DNA from: an uncultured Pirellula sp.
GTDB taxonomy: Bacteria; Planctomycetota; Planctomycetia; Pirellulales; Pirellulaceae
Assembly: GCA_903892355.1 (NCBI GenBank)
Contig: CAITIE010000153.1
Span: 179,357 to 243,356, forward strand
Direction: 5' to 3'
DNA length: 64,000 bases
Shown here in pieces: positions 43,550 through 52,498 of this stretch (position 1 is the stretch's first letter; each line of letters begins with the position of its first letter). The notes under the pieces are model-generated. The model did no database searches, had not been told where the DNA came from, and saw nothing but the letters and a program-made list of their open reading frames with translations. Made by a program: the position numbers and the translations under genes.

Positions 43550-44152
43550 TCACATGTAGAGGTGGCGAAGGCAGAGTTGGGACCACGTTTCCATGAGGTC
43601 AAGATTGCTGGCGATGTCGTCGACACTCTGAAAGCCAGCTTCCAAGAGGTGATCTTCTCGCGCAGTGACTTTGCACGAGGAAAGCTGCATGATGTGGACG
43701 ATGCCCAAGTGCACGCGTCCTACGGCGGTGGTATCATCGTAGATCAGTCCAACGATCCGGTCTTTGCCGCTCGACTCGATAACGACCTCTTCGTTCAACT
43801 CCCGTTGCATCCCGTTTCGGTACCAGTCGTCCCCTTCGGCGTCCTCGATCGAGATATGACCGCCGATCCCGATCGATCTCAAGGCATGCAATCGCTTCTC
43901 ACCTTGGCCTTTACCCCGCGTGTACTGGAACAGCCGGGTCCGGTCTGCATCGCTGCATTCAAGGATCACATAAGGAATCAACTGCTTAAACGAAGGGTCA
44001 TCCTCGACGAGGCTCCGAGGCCGAAACGACTGGTTAGCTCGATCCAGAATGGCCGGAAGATACCGGTCAACTGTTGGAAGAAATCCCGAGAATGGGCCTA
44101 ATTGGTCTAGCAACAAAGCGGGGATGACTAGTACTTCTTCGTCTTTTGCCAT
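43550..44152 (-). CDS. Nudix-like hydrolase with a six-residue insertion in the Nudix box
   Basis: The 200-residue protein carries a recognisable but divergent Nudix box around residues 97-126: GGHISIE, then 13 residues instead of 7, then RELNEEV. The usual glycine after EE is replaced by valine. The metal-binding Glu residues (RELNEE) are kept, so pyrophosphohydrolase activity is plausible; the substrate is unknown. It resembles predicted phosphoesterases of the MutT superfamily with GIGGHI and WYRNGMQRELNEE. ATG 44152 has GAGG 8 bp upstream; an in-frame TTG at 44158 has poor spacing. Confidence 0.75.
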   Translation of the reverse strand: MAKDEEVLVIPALLLDQLGPFSGFLPTVDRYLPAILDRANQSFRPRSLVEDDPSFKQLIPYVILECSDADRTRLFQYTRGKGQGEKRLHALRSIGIGGHISIEDAEGDDWYRNGMQRELNEEVVIESSGKDRIVGLIYDDTTAVGRVHLGIVHIMQLSSCKVTAREDHLLEAGFQSVDDIASNLDLMETWSQLCLRHLYM

Positions 44153-44485
44153 TTTCAAAGCCTCGGTTCAATTCTCGATTTGCGAGCGGTAGGCTCCGGA
44201 ACACCAGAAAATCGCCCCAGCTGGCCAACCCACAAACTGGCCAACCGATCGATCCAATGGTCAGGCCCATCGGTTGTCAAGCCCGGCGGCTGTTAGGCCC
44301 GGCGGCTGTCAGCCTGGGAGTACCCCCGGTTTCCATCCCTACGCGGTTTGCGATACGATACACAGTTTGATTGCCAATGGCTATTCGCTTTTTAAGCTAG
44401 ATTGTCACGAACGGAGAACTATCTGGTGCGACTCCTCCACTGCGTATGCCTTTCACGTCCGAATCGGTCCTGGTCGTTCTCGGGG
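44153..44485. other. Intergenic region with a 16-bp tandem pair
   Basis: These 333 bp separate divergent genes and hold no convincing ORF. At 44281-44312 a 16-bp unit GCCCGGCGGCTGT(T/C)AG is repeated twice, preceded by related GGCCCAT and CTGGCCAACC repeats (44221-44245). Promoters for both genes should lie here but were not identified. Confidence 0.5.
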
Positions 44486-46342
44486 ATGACGGTCCGCAAT
44501 ACATTCATCTTGGTGCTCTCGTTGGTCATGTCGACACGGCTTCTCGCTGTGGAGGATTTGCCGCGAGCCGTCGATATGTTTCCCGCGGAAACTCAAGCCT
44601 TCGTTTGGATGCCCAGCAGCAAATCGTTCTTGGACAATTGGGCGGAAACGGAACTTGGAAAACTAGCCGCTGATGAACGGCTCAAAGAGTTCTGGGTCAG
44701 CCAACAAGAAGAAATCAGCAACCGGTTTTCCAATGCCGGTTGGCAACTGAGTGTGAAGTTCGACGACCTACCCGAAATTTGCTCTGGCCAAGCAGCCATG
44801 GGTTGGATCGCGAGGCCGAGCGTCGCTGCGAAACCTTATTCGCTCGGCTTGGTTGTCGACGTCGCTGGACGGGATTCCCAAGTGACCGCGTTCCTCGATC
44901 GCATTCAAAGCGAAATGGATAGCAAGAAAGCCACTACAGAAAGCATCGCGTTCGACGGATTGAGCGTCAAGCATTATGTGCTACCGAAGTTAGCCAACGA
45001 TACCAAGATCCGAGATTCTTACTACGTCCTCTCCAAAGGACAACTCCTCGCAGCTGACGACCTGGAAACCATCAAGGATTTTGTGAAGGCGCAGGCCGGC
45101 CTACAAGCTGGTGCGCTGTCACAATCCAAAATATACATGAATGTTCAATCCAAAATTGAACGGGACGATCATCCTTCGGAGATCGAGTACTTCATCCAAC
45201 CGATCGGCTTCGGAAAACTACTTCGCTCTGTTTCCGGCAAACAAGCTAAAAGCCAAGTCGACATCCTGAAACTGCTTGAAGGCCAAGGCTTTGATCGGAT
45301 TCTGTGTGCGGCTGGCTCCGTGCAATTGAACAAGCCAGATTTGGACATGCATCACCAAGGTTTTATCCTTCGCGAAGAGGAATTACCCGTTTCGGTGCAG
45401 ATCCTTGACTTCCCTAATCAAGAGCAATTGGTTCCGCCATCGTGGATCAGCGTAAACTCGGCGGGCGTTCTCGGATTTTCTTGGAACTTTAGCGACGCGT
45501 TCCCCAAGTTCAAAGGGATCGTCGATGTTTACATCGGCGATGAGCAATTCGATGAAATCCTCGACGGAATCAAACGCGATCCGAACGGACCGCAGATCGA
45601 CATCAAACAAGAACTCCTTCCCTACATCGGAACCGAGTTTTATGCGATCAGCGAAGTCGTAGAACCAATCACTCCAGAGAGCAAACGCTCTCTGATCTGC
45701 ATCAAACTCAAAGATCCAGACAACAAACTAACTGGGGTCTTGAACCGATATTCGAAGAGTGAACCAGGTGCCAGCACCGAGGACATCGGCGAATATCGCA
45801 TTTGGAAGTTCTCCAACGAGGAAGAAGAAGAGGAGATCATCGAGTTCAACCAAGTTCCCGGCCAAGCCAAGGAAGAGGAAGAAGAAGAAAAGCCATTGCT
45901 GAACGAATGGGCAGTATCCATCGTCGATGGCTACTTCGTCTTTGCTTCGAACCCGGAAACACTCACCAAGGTGATCGCGAACGCTCAAAACAAGGACATC
46001 CAAGGTGAGTTCGAGCGTTTAGAAGCAGTTCAAGCCGTCCGTGCGATGCAAAAGAAGCTCGTCCATGGAAACGGATTCAGCTTTTCCGAAGTCGACCTCG
46101 CAGACCGCTCGTTTGAAATGCAGTACGAATTGTTCAGGCAAGGAATCCTGCCTCAGTCTCGATCGCTCCTGGCGTTGGTGCTCGAGCGAATTCTGAAAAC
46201 CGACAAGTCCAAAGCGCAGGAGTTGCAAGGGAACAAGCTCCCACCTTTTGATCAGGTCAAGCAATTCTTCACTCCAACCGGAATGGTGATACGGACTGAA
46301 AAAGATGGTTGGGGGATCGACGGTTTTATTCTCGGGAAATAA
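44486..46342 (+). CDS. Secreted DUF3352-like protein of unknown function
   Basis: A signal peptide (MTVRNTFILVLSLVMSTRLLA) leads a 618-residue exported protein that starts with a FPAETQAFVWMPSSKSFLDNW segment, as in many planctomycete proteins of the DUF3352-like kind. It has repeated alpha/beta units and a strongly acidic loop (two runs of E-rich sequence near residues 450-485). No catalytic motif is visible. ATG 44486 begins the signal peptide; the open frame upstream to 44402 is not supported. An M28 peptidase gene follows after 21 bp on the same strand and may be co-transcribed. Confidence 0.75.
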   Translation: MTVRNTFILVLSLVMSTRLLAVEDLPRAVDMFPAETQAFVWMPSSKSFLDNWAETELGKLAADERLKEFWVSQQEEISNRFSNAGWQLSVKFDDLPEICSGQAAMGWIARPSVAAKPYSLGLVVDVAGRDSQVTAFLDRIQSEMDSKKATTESIAFDGLSVKHYVLPKLANDTKIRDSYYVLSKGQLLAADDLETIKDFVKAQAGLQAGALSQSKIYMNVQSKIERDDHPSEIEYFIQPIGFGKLLRSVSGKQAKSQVDILKLLEGQGFDRILCAAGSVQLNKPDLDMHHQGFILREEELPVSVQILDFPNQEQLVPPSWISVNSAGVLGFSWNFSDAFPKFKGIVDVYIGDEQFDEILDGIKRDPNGPQIDIKQELLPYIGTEFYAISEVVEPITPESKRSLICIKLKDPDNKLTGVLNRYSKSEPGASTEDIGEYRIWKFSNEEEEEEIIEFNQVPGQAKEEEEEEKPLLNEWAVSIVDGYFVFASNPETLTKVIANAQNKDIQGEFERLEAVQAVRAMQKKLVHGNGFSFSEVDLADRSFEMQYELFRQGILPQSRSLLALVLERILKTDKSKAQELQGNKLPPFDQVKQFFTPTGMVIRTEKDGWGIDGFILGK

Positions 46343-46363
46343 GAAATAACAGGTATACCGCTC

Positions 46364-48079
46364 ATGCTCAATCGTGCTTCTGCAATGGGGCGGTGCTTGT
46401 CGAGCCGTAAATTCGGCATGTTCCTGCTCGCGAGCTTGGTAGCACCAAACGCCATCCAAGCTCAATCGATCGAAGATGCCCAACGCCGAATTCAAGAGTC
46501 GACATTGCGGAGCCACATCCGCTTCCTGGCCGATGATCTTCTCGAAGGACGCGGACCAGGCTCCAACGGCGATGCCATCACGCAACTCTACCTCGAAACG
46601 CAATTCCAGGCGCTGGGATTGCAACCGGTCGACTCCATTCGCTCCTACCGTCAAGCGGTACCGATGCTGGGGGTTACCAGCACTCCAGAAAAAATCTGGG
46701 AGTTCAAATCTCCCAAAGCCGACTCTGGAGCCGAGAAACTGCAACTGAAGTATTTCGAAGACTTCATCGCCGTCGCTGGCACACCTGACCCACGTGTGGA
46801 ACTCAACGATGCGGAATTGGTGTTTGTCGGCTACGGCATCCAAGCTCCTGAGTACGACTGGGATGACTACAAAGGGTTAGATCTCAAAGGAAAAATCCTT
46901 GTCATGATGAACAACGATCCGGAGAAAGATCCGGATCACTTCGGCGGATCGAAACGGCTCTATTACGGCCGCTGGGATTACAAGTACGAAAGCGCCGCAC
47001 GCCAAGGTGCTGCAGGTGCCATCATCATCCACACAACGCCTTCGGCGGGTTATCCCTTCACCGTGATCCAAACCTCATGGACCGGCGAAGAGTTTGAACT
47101 GCGAGACTCCGAAGGGCCCAAGATGACGATGAAGGGTTGGACCACCGAAGATGCGACCCGCAAGCTTTTTGCATGGGCAGGCTTCAACCTGGATGAACTT
47201 CGTGCCAAAGCAGAATCCATCGACTTCAAACCCATCCCCTTGGGCTTAAAACTGTCGACCAAGATCGAATGCGAAGTCCGCGAACGAATCACTGCCAATG
47301 TGCTGGGAGTTCTCCCCGGTTCCGACCCGAAACTCGCGGACGAGCATGTGGTGTTCATGGCTCACCACGACCATATAGGCATCGCCATCGATCGAGATGC
47401 TCGCGGCGACAACATCTATAACGGCGCCATCGATAACGCATCGGGTACCGCATCCCTGCTAACAATCCTCAAAGCGATCACCGAGAGCGGATTCAAACCC
47501 AAGCGATCGATTTTGTTCGCCGCCGTCGGGGCAGAAGAACAAGGCTTACTCGGTTCCAAGTATATGGCCGAACATCCACCCATCCCCAACGGCAAACTCG
47601 CCGCTTTGATCAATATGGATGGAATGAATTTCCTGGGCCCCACGAAGGATGTCCAAGTCATCGGATTGGGAAAGAGCAGCCTCGATCGCTTGGTGAACGC
47701 AGCAGCGCAGCGTCAAAACAGAACCGTGGTCGGTGATCTCGAGCCGAGCAAAGGCTATTACTATCGGTCGGATCAATTCTCACTGGCTAAGGTCGGGGTG
47801 CCCGCGGTCTATCTCCATTCAGGCCACGCAGTCCGCAACAAGCCTGAAGGCTGGGGGAAAGAACAACTCCAGCAATGGACAGAAAAGCACTACCACCAGC
47901 GATCCGATGAATACGACCCATCCTGGGATCTCGAAGGAGCTGTCGAGGACCTACAGCTTTTAACCGAAGTTGGGCTCGAGTCGGCCAATGCTCCCGAAAT
48001 GCAATCGTGGAATCCAGGAGATGAGTTCGAAGCCGCTCGACGCGATGCGATCTCTAAATCAAGCACTGAAAGACGCTGA
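46364..48079 (+). CDS. M28 family zinc aminopeptidase with PA domain, secreted
   Basis: The 571-residue exported peptidase has a signal sequence (cleavage near IQAQ) and a protease-associated domain around residues 130-260. The co-catalytic two-zinc M28 core follows. Zinc-ligand candidates are His335 (AHHDH), Asp357 (AIDNASG), Glu391/392 (GAEEQG), Asp419 (NMDG) and His485 (YLHSGH). It would cleave N-terminal residues from peptides in the periplasm. It lies 21 bp after the secreted DUF3352-like gene. The start may be one of three nearby Met codons (1, 8 or 19); the first is given. Confidence 0.94.
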   Translation: MLNRASAMGRCLSSRKFGMFLLASLVAPNAIQAQSIEDAQRRIQESTLRSHIRFLADDLLEGRGPGSNGDAITQLYLETQFQALGLQPVDSIRSYRQAVPMLGVTSTPEKIWEFKSPKADSGAEKLQLKYFEDFIAVAGTPDPRVELNDAELVFVGYGIQAPEYDWDDYKGLDLKGKILVMMNNDPEKDPDHFGGSKRLYYGRWDYKYESAARQGAAGAIIIHTTPSAGYPFTVIQTSWTGEEFELRDSEGPKMTMKGWTTEDATRKLFAWAGFNLDELRAKAESIDFKPIPLGLKLSTKIECEVRERITANVLGVLPGSDPKLADEHVVFMAHHDHIGIAIDRDARGDNIYNGAIDNASGTASLLTILKAITESGFKPKRSILFAAVGAEEQGLLGSKYMAEHPPIPNGKLAALINMDGMNFLGPTKDVQVIGLGKSSLDRLVNAAAQRQNRTVVGDLEPSKGYYYRSDQFSLAKVGVPAVYLHSGHAVRNKPEGWGKEQLQQWTEKHYHQRSDEYDPSWDLEGAVEDLQLLTEVGLESANAPEMQSWNPGDEFEAARRDAISKSSTERR

Positions 48080-48085
48080 GCACTC

Positions 48086-49153
48086 CTAGCGACGCTTTGC
48101 CCCCAACGCGGGGCGAAGCAATCCTGGCTGTGCGTCCAATTCGAGGCTGTCATACTCACCTCGCTCGATTTTCTCCCACGCCAAAGCTCCCATGACCGCA
48201 TTGTCCGTGCACAACTCGGGCGCGGCGATCAACAACTCGATCCCTTTCGAGTCACATGCGGCCTGCAATTGCTCTCGAAGCCGCCGGTTGGCGGCCACCC
48301 CACCCCCCAAACATATTCGCTTTAGTCCTGTCTTCTTCACCGCCAGGACGGCTTTACCCACCAAGCAATCGATCACGGATTGCTGGAAACAAGCCGCGAT
48401 ATCCATTTTGTCCTGATCGCTTAACTCGATGAGCGACCAGTCTTTCTGGCCCGTTCCTGCGATGTGGTAACGGACGGCCGTCTTCAACCCGGAAAAACTA
48501 AAATCCAACCGAGTGTGGTCGTCGAGCAATGGGCGAGGAAATTGAATCGCTCGTGGGTTGCCGCTCGAAGCAAGGGCTGAAAGCTGAGGCCCACCCGGAA
48601 ACGGCAATCCGAGCATCACCGCGACTTTGTCGAAGGCCTCGCCGGCAGCATCATCGATGGTCCCCCCTAAGTAAGCCCAATCGGTCGCCGAATGGCAATG
48701 GTACAAACTCGTATGCCCTCCACTCACGACAAAACCGATGCAAGGATAGATACTCGAACCATGTCCCATCCCGCAGGCATAAACGTGAGCCTGTACATGG
48801 TTGATCCCCACCAAGGGTTTCGACCACGCCAACGCGAGCGCTTTGGCAGCCGACAACCCTACCAACAGCGAACCAGGCAGACCCGGATGGGTCGCGACCG
48901 CCACCGCGACCAAGCGATCCATCGCAATCCTAGATTGCACAATCGCGGTATCAATGACCGGTAAGATACGCTCGAGGTGGGCCCTTGCCGCAATCTCGGG
49001 TACTACCCCAGCGAACTGCTCATGGAGCGTTTCCTGCGTCGCCACGCATTCTCCCAAAACACAGCCCGAACGGGTGATCACCGCCGCAGCGGTCTCGTCA
49101 CATGTCGACTCAATAGCCAAAAGGCAATCGTCGGAAGATAAATGAATGGTCAT
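48086..49153 (-). CDS. tsaD: TsaD, tRNA threonylcarbamoyladenosine synthase subunit
   Basis: TsaD transfers the threonylcarbamoyl group to adenosine 37 of ANN-decoding tRNAs. The 355-residue protein shows ASKHA-fold motifs: LAIESTCDETAAAV, the metal-binding GINHVQAHVY (His119, His123), VVSGGHTSL and the C-terminal NAVMGALAWE. Its ATG at 49153 overlaps the TGA of the upstream helical-repeat gene (ATGA), which supports this start and suggests coupling. A longer open frame to 49225 is not needed. It is essential in most bacteria. Confidence 0.96.
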   Translation of the reverse strand: MTIHLSSDDCLLAIESTCDETAAAVITRSGCVLGECVATQETLHEQFAGVVPEIAARAHLERILPVIDTAIVQSRIAMDRLVAVAVATHPGLPGSLLVGLSAAKALALAWSKPLVGINHVQAHVYACGMGHGSSIYPCIGFVVSGGHTSLYHCHSATDWAYLGGTIDDAAGEAFDKVAVMLGLPFPGGPQLSALASSGNPRAIQFPRPLLDDHTRLDFSFSGLKTAVRYHIAGTGQKDWSLIELSDQDKMDIAACFQQSVIDCLVGKAVLAVKKTGLKRICLGGGVAANRRLREQLQAACDSKGIELLIAAPELCTDNAVMGALAWEKIERGEYDSLELDAQPGLLRPALGAKRR

Positions 49154-50280
49154 GGTTGTATCGTCGATGGATCGATCCATGAAGAGCCAAGGCGTGTTCG
49201 TATCAGATGCTCGACCCGCGGCCATTCCGTCGATGCGACTTGCTCCGCGAGCGGTTTAGCAAGTGCAATCAACGGCGCTATGCGCATCAACGATTTTTCG
49301 TCCGCGAGCAGAAATGCCTCGAGCCAATCCTCTAATGCCACGAAGTCGAACACGGATACCTCAGCGATCCGAGTCGCGTCCTGGACTTGAAAATCCAGCC
49401 CGAGGGGCAAAAGGAAGCGAAGAAGGTCCGAGGATTTCGGAAGACGCGTACGGCGAATGATATCGAGGCACCGCAGTTGTCCCGGGCGTGTGAGCTTGGG
49501 ATACCTCTCGGCGATCAGCGTGTGGGTTTGAGGTTGCCGTGCTCGAACCAACGCGATCGTCGCTTGATCGGCGATGGTTGCGTTATTCCGCTCGACCAAC
49601 CCCAACAACTGCTTGTCGTAGCCAGGCAAAGGATGTCTCGCTGCAAACTCGAGCGTTGCCATCGCAAGGAGAGATGGTGAGGCATCATCTTCCAGTTCAC
49701 CAAAACCTCGGTCGATCCATTTAGATGCTTGGCCCCGGCAAAAGAGGCACTCGAGCGCAACCGCGATATTCTCTGGAGTACCATCATCGAAATCCATCTG
49801 CAACGAACTCGACTCTCTAGAGAGCGCAGTGGCTCGCTCTCGCATCAGTGCCAAAGGCACTCTGAAGAAAATCTTCGAGGCGTTTTTAAGGTCGGAGATA
49901 GCAGTGAGATGATTCGCAAACCGGGGCGTTTCGGATACTGACAAGGCCTCGAGCAGTTTTCCCGCGCATCGGCACGTACGGTCGGTGATCTTGCGTCCGG
50001 CTGACATGACTGCGGCGCGTTCCAGGAGCTCATCGACCATCGCATCCGGAATTGGGATATGCGAGACCAATGGAAAATCAGGAAAGGCCGCTTCAGGGCC
50101 AAACCGATCCCAAGCACCAAAGATCGACTGGAGCACCCGATCGTCACAAACATAGCTATTTGAGAGCAAATCCAACGATGCGCTTCGCACTTTTGGATGG
50201 TCGTGGGAGAGCCAAGCGATCAATTGCCCGTCGGAGATAGCCATTTTCGTCTGCGAGTATCCACCTTGGAATAATGACAT
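49150..50280 (-). CDS. Helical (HEAT-like) protein of unknown function, coupled to tsaD
   Basis: This 376-residue protein is not recognised by family. It is almost entirely helical, with repeated hydrophobic-helix patterns (SHDHPKVRSASLDLLSN, TIADQATIALVRARQP, SLLAMATLEFAARHP) that suggest an alpha-solenoid of HEAT type. No catalytic motif, signal peptide or membrane helix is seen. Its stop codon overlaps the tsaD start (ATGA), so the two are translationally linked. The start is uncertain: the ATG at 50280 lacks a ribosome-binding site, and an ATG at 50244 (MAISDGQLIAW) is a reasonable alternative. Confidence 0.7.
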   Translation of the reverse strand: MSLFQGGYSQTKMAISDGQLIAWLSHDHPKVRSASLDLLSNSYVCDDRVLQSIFGAWDRFGPEAAFPDFPLVSHIPIPDAMVDELLERAAVMSAGRKITDRTCRCAGKLLEALSVSETPRFANHLTAISDLKNASKIFFRVPLALMRERATALSRESSSLQMDFDDGTPENIAVALECLFCRGQASKWIDRGFGELEDDASPSLLAMATLEFAARHPLPGYDKQLLGLVERNNATIADQATIALVRARQPQTHTLIAERYPKLTRPGQLRCLDIIRRTRLPKSSDLLRFLLPLGLDFQVQDATRIAEVSVFDFVALEDWLEAFLLADEKSLMRIAPLIALAKPLAEQVASTEWPRVEHLIRTRLGSSWIDPSTIQP

Positions 50281-50393
50281 TGGATTCGGAAAGAATCCGC
50301 GCCATCAAAGGATGATGGAATGGGCTGGGTTGAACAACACCAAATAGCGATTTTTCGGATCCCAACGTGCGACCCTCGCGACCACAACCTGAA

Positions 50394-51212
50394 TTAACGA
50401 GCACCCTCTTCGAACCAAGGGCATAGCCAACGGCGAAGCCAGACGAGGCCGAATTCGGCAATCAAACCGATGATACCCAGGATCACGAGGTAAACGAATA
50501 CGATGTTCATGTTCAGTACCCTGGACTGCATCCGGATTTGGTAGCCCAACCCAGCGTCGCTGACCACCATTTCCGCAGCAATCAAAAAAATCATCGCAGG
50601 GCCGATCTGCATGCGGACGCAGTCGATCACATTGGGTAGGATCTGTTTCCAAATGACCTCGTAGATAACCTCCGTCTCGGAAGCTCCAAGCGTGTAGGCT
50701 TTGTTGATCGACTCATCGCTGACGTTGTCCCGCACCGCCTGATAGATCGACTGAGCCATCGAGAAAAAGATTCCTAAAGCGACCATGGAAGTGAACATGC
50801 GTTGGTCGGTCCCAGCCACGGCGAAGTAGATTGGCATCATCGCCGTGGGAGGAATCTTTGATAAAAACATCACCACGGGACTGAGTGGGGCCTCGATCCA
50901 TCGATATGCCCCCATAAGCACCCCGACCACGATCGATGCCGAAACACCCACCCCAAGCCCCACCAACAACCTCCAAAGAGTCGCTCGCATGTCGTTCCAG
51001 AACATGGGCGGCTTCGGATTCTCCTCGGTGCCTTGTGGCTGGAAGATTTTCTGAAGCCCTTCGTTGAGTTTGGCAAAGGAAGGAATGGTGGTCTGTTTAG
51101 GATTGATCTTGGTCTGACGCTCCGAAAGGAGTTCGTAGCTGACCAGCAGAGCTACGACCCCACCGATAGCCAGAGCCAAGAACAACCATTTCGGTATTTC
51201 GCGTCGGATCAT
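50394..51212 (-). CDS. NitT/TauT-type ABC transporter permease
   Basis: The 272-residue inner-membrane protein has six membrane helices and the EAA-loop-like segment (KAYTLGASETEVIYEVIWKQILP) that contacts an ATPase, characteristic of the SsuC/TauC permease family for organosulfonates, nitrate and similar solutes. An extra external loop of about 45 residues (KQTTIPSFAKLNEGLQKIF) follows the first helix. It is last of a five-gene minus-strand cluster with two solute-binding proteins and PspA. No ATPase gene is in the window. ATG 51212 has AGGGA upstream; a longer open frame to 51293 overlaps the previous gene and is unlikely. Confidence 0.88.
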   Translation of the reverse strand: MIRREIPKWLFLALAIGGVVALLVSYELLSERQTKINPKQTTIPSFAKLNEGLQKIFQPQGTEENPKPPMFWNDMRATLWRLLVGLGVGVSASIVVGVLMGAYRWIEAPLSPVVMFLSKIPPTAMMPIYFAVAGTDQRMFTSMVALGIFFSMAQSIYQAVRDNVSDESINKAYTLGASETEVIYEVIWKQILPNVIDCVRMQIGPAMIFLIAAEMVVSDAGLGYQIRMQSRVLNMNIVFVYLVILGIIGLIAEFGLVWLRRWLCPWFEEGAR

Positions 51213-51234
51213 GTCCGTCTGCTTCCCTGTTCGC

Positions 51235-52425
51235 TTACTTTTTAGGTTGCTCGAGGTACTCTTTGACAAATGTCGTGTCAAAATCCATGACACCTTTGCC
51301 GGTGCCGAACGACAGCTCGACGGGAGCCTGGGTCAATCCGTACTTCACACAGAACTTGCTGACCAAAGGCATCGTTTCCTTTTGGAATTTCTCTTCTGTG
51401 AACAACCGTACCGCATCTTTTGGATCGGAATAGAACCGAGTTTGCGTGACGACTGTCTTCATGTCCTCCAGCTCCAACTTTGCAAATCGAGCACCGATAC
51501 CGATAAGGGTGGCAGCGCGTGTCTTTTCATCGTTCATGCGTTGGTTCATAGCGTAAAATGTTTCAACGACTACCTTAGCAAAGTCGGAACCTCCTTTTTT
51601 CCCGAGGGAATCCTTGCCCACAACCACCATGTCGATGATTTCTTCAGGTATCAATTCGGAACTGAACAATACATGCGCATCATTGCGGCTGCGAACCGAC
51701 TGCATGACGAACGGATTCCACACCATGATGGACGGAATTTTATCGTCCTTGCCCTGAAAGGCCTGGGCCGCTTGTTCTGGATCCATCTGGCTGAATGGAA
51801 AATCCGCAGGATTCTTTCCTAGCTTTTCCAAGCAACGCTCAAAGCAGTATTGAGAGACGCTTTTCTCAAGTCCGCGGGTTGGCTTGCCAGCAAGCTCGTC
51901 GATCGATTTGATGCCCGCAGTGATGCAAGCGTCCGCTCCCGCGCTGGTCGACGTCGGCATGATCGCTACTGAATTGCGAGATCCAGCAGCACCCAGGATA
52001 TCGATGTTGGTGATACAGACCGCATCGGCTTGAGAGTTCCCGTAGAGAGTGATGCATTGATCGTACGATGCCAGGAGCAGTTCGATGTCGATGTTGTATT
52101 TCTTCTCGATCGAACCCATCGCGCCCGCCTTGCCATCGATCAATCCCACCTCATCGGCGACGCCGAAAATACTCCAAGAGGGATACTCGCTCCATGCGAG
52201 GGTGAACTTTGCCGGAGGCGCAGTGACGGTCGAACCGCCACCAGCTGCCCCACCGTTGACAGTCCCACTGTTGGCAGCCCCACTGTTGGCAGCCCCACTG
52301 TTGGCAGCCCCACTGTTGGCAGGGGGCTTGCTATCGCCGCATCCGATGGTCGCAATGCCGAATACGGCCATGCCCATCATGAATGTTGCCACAAGCGAGC
52401 GACTCGAAGTAAATGTTCTTTTCAT
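51235..52425 (-). CDS. NitT/TauT-like solute-binding lipoprotein
   Basis: The 396-residue protein begins with a lipoprotein signal (hydrophobic stretch ending IGC, lipidated Cys29), followed by a linker of about four ANSGA units encoded by a 15-bp DNA repeat. The rest matches ABC-type substrate-binding proteins of the SsuA/NMT1 fold (KFTLAWSEYPSWSIFGVADEVGL, YDQCITLYGNSQADAVCITN, RGLEKSVSQYCFERCLEK). It would deliver a ligand to the permease 22 bp downstream. The ATG at 52425 is preferred: an open frame to 52836 lies within the PspA gene. The ligand is unknown. Confidence 0.87.
   Translation of the reverse strand: MKRTFTSSRSLVATFMMGMAVFGIATIGCGDSKPPANSGAANSGAANSGAANSGTVNGGAAGGGSTVTAPPAKFTLAWSEYPSWSIFGVADEVGLIDGKAGAMGSIEKKYNIDIELLLASYDQCITLYGNSQADAVCITNIDILGAAGSRNSVAIMPTSTSAGADACITAGIKSIDELAGKPTRGLEKSVSQYCFERCLEKLGKNPADFPFSQMDPEQAAQAFQGKDDKIPSIMVWNPFVMQSVRSRNDAHVLFSSELIPEEIIDMVVVGKDSLGKKGGSDFAKVVVETFYAMNQRMNDEKTRAATLIGIGARFAKLELEDMKTVVTQTRFYSDPKDAVRLFTEEKFQKETMPLVSKFCVKYGLTQAPVELSFGTGKGVMDFDTTFVKEYLEQPKK
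52261..52320. repeat. 15-bp tandem repeat in the lipoprotein linker
   Basis: Four 15-bp units of AGCCCCACTGTTGGC lie head to tail (first copy with one mismatch), with a degenerate fifth copy to the left. They encode repeated five-residue ANSGA units just after the lipidated cysteine. Confidence 0.88.
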
Positions 52426-52498
52426 AGAGCGAGATTCCTTTGGTGTAAAAACCTTTGGCAAGGTGGACGTAATGCAATTCGAATGGGCCGATTGAGGC

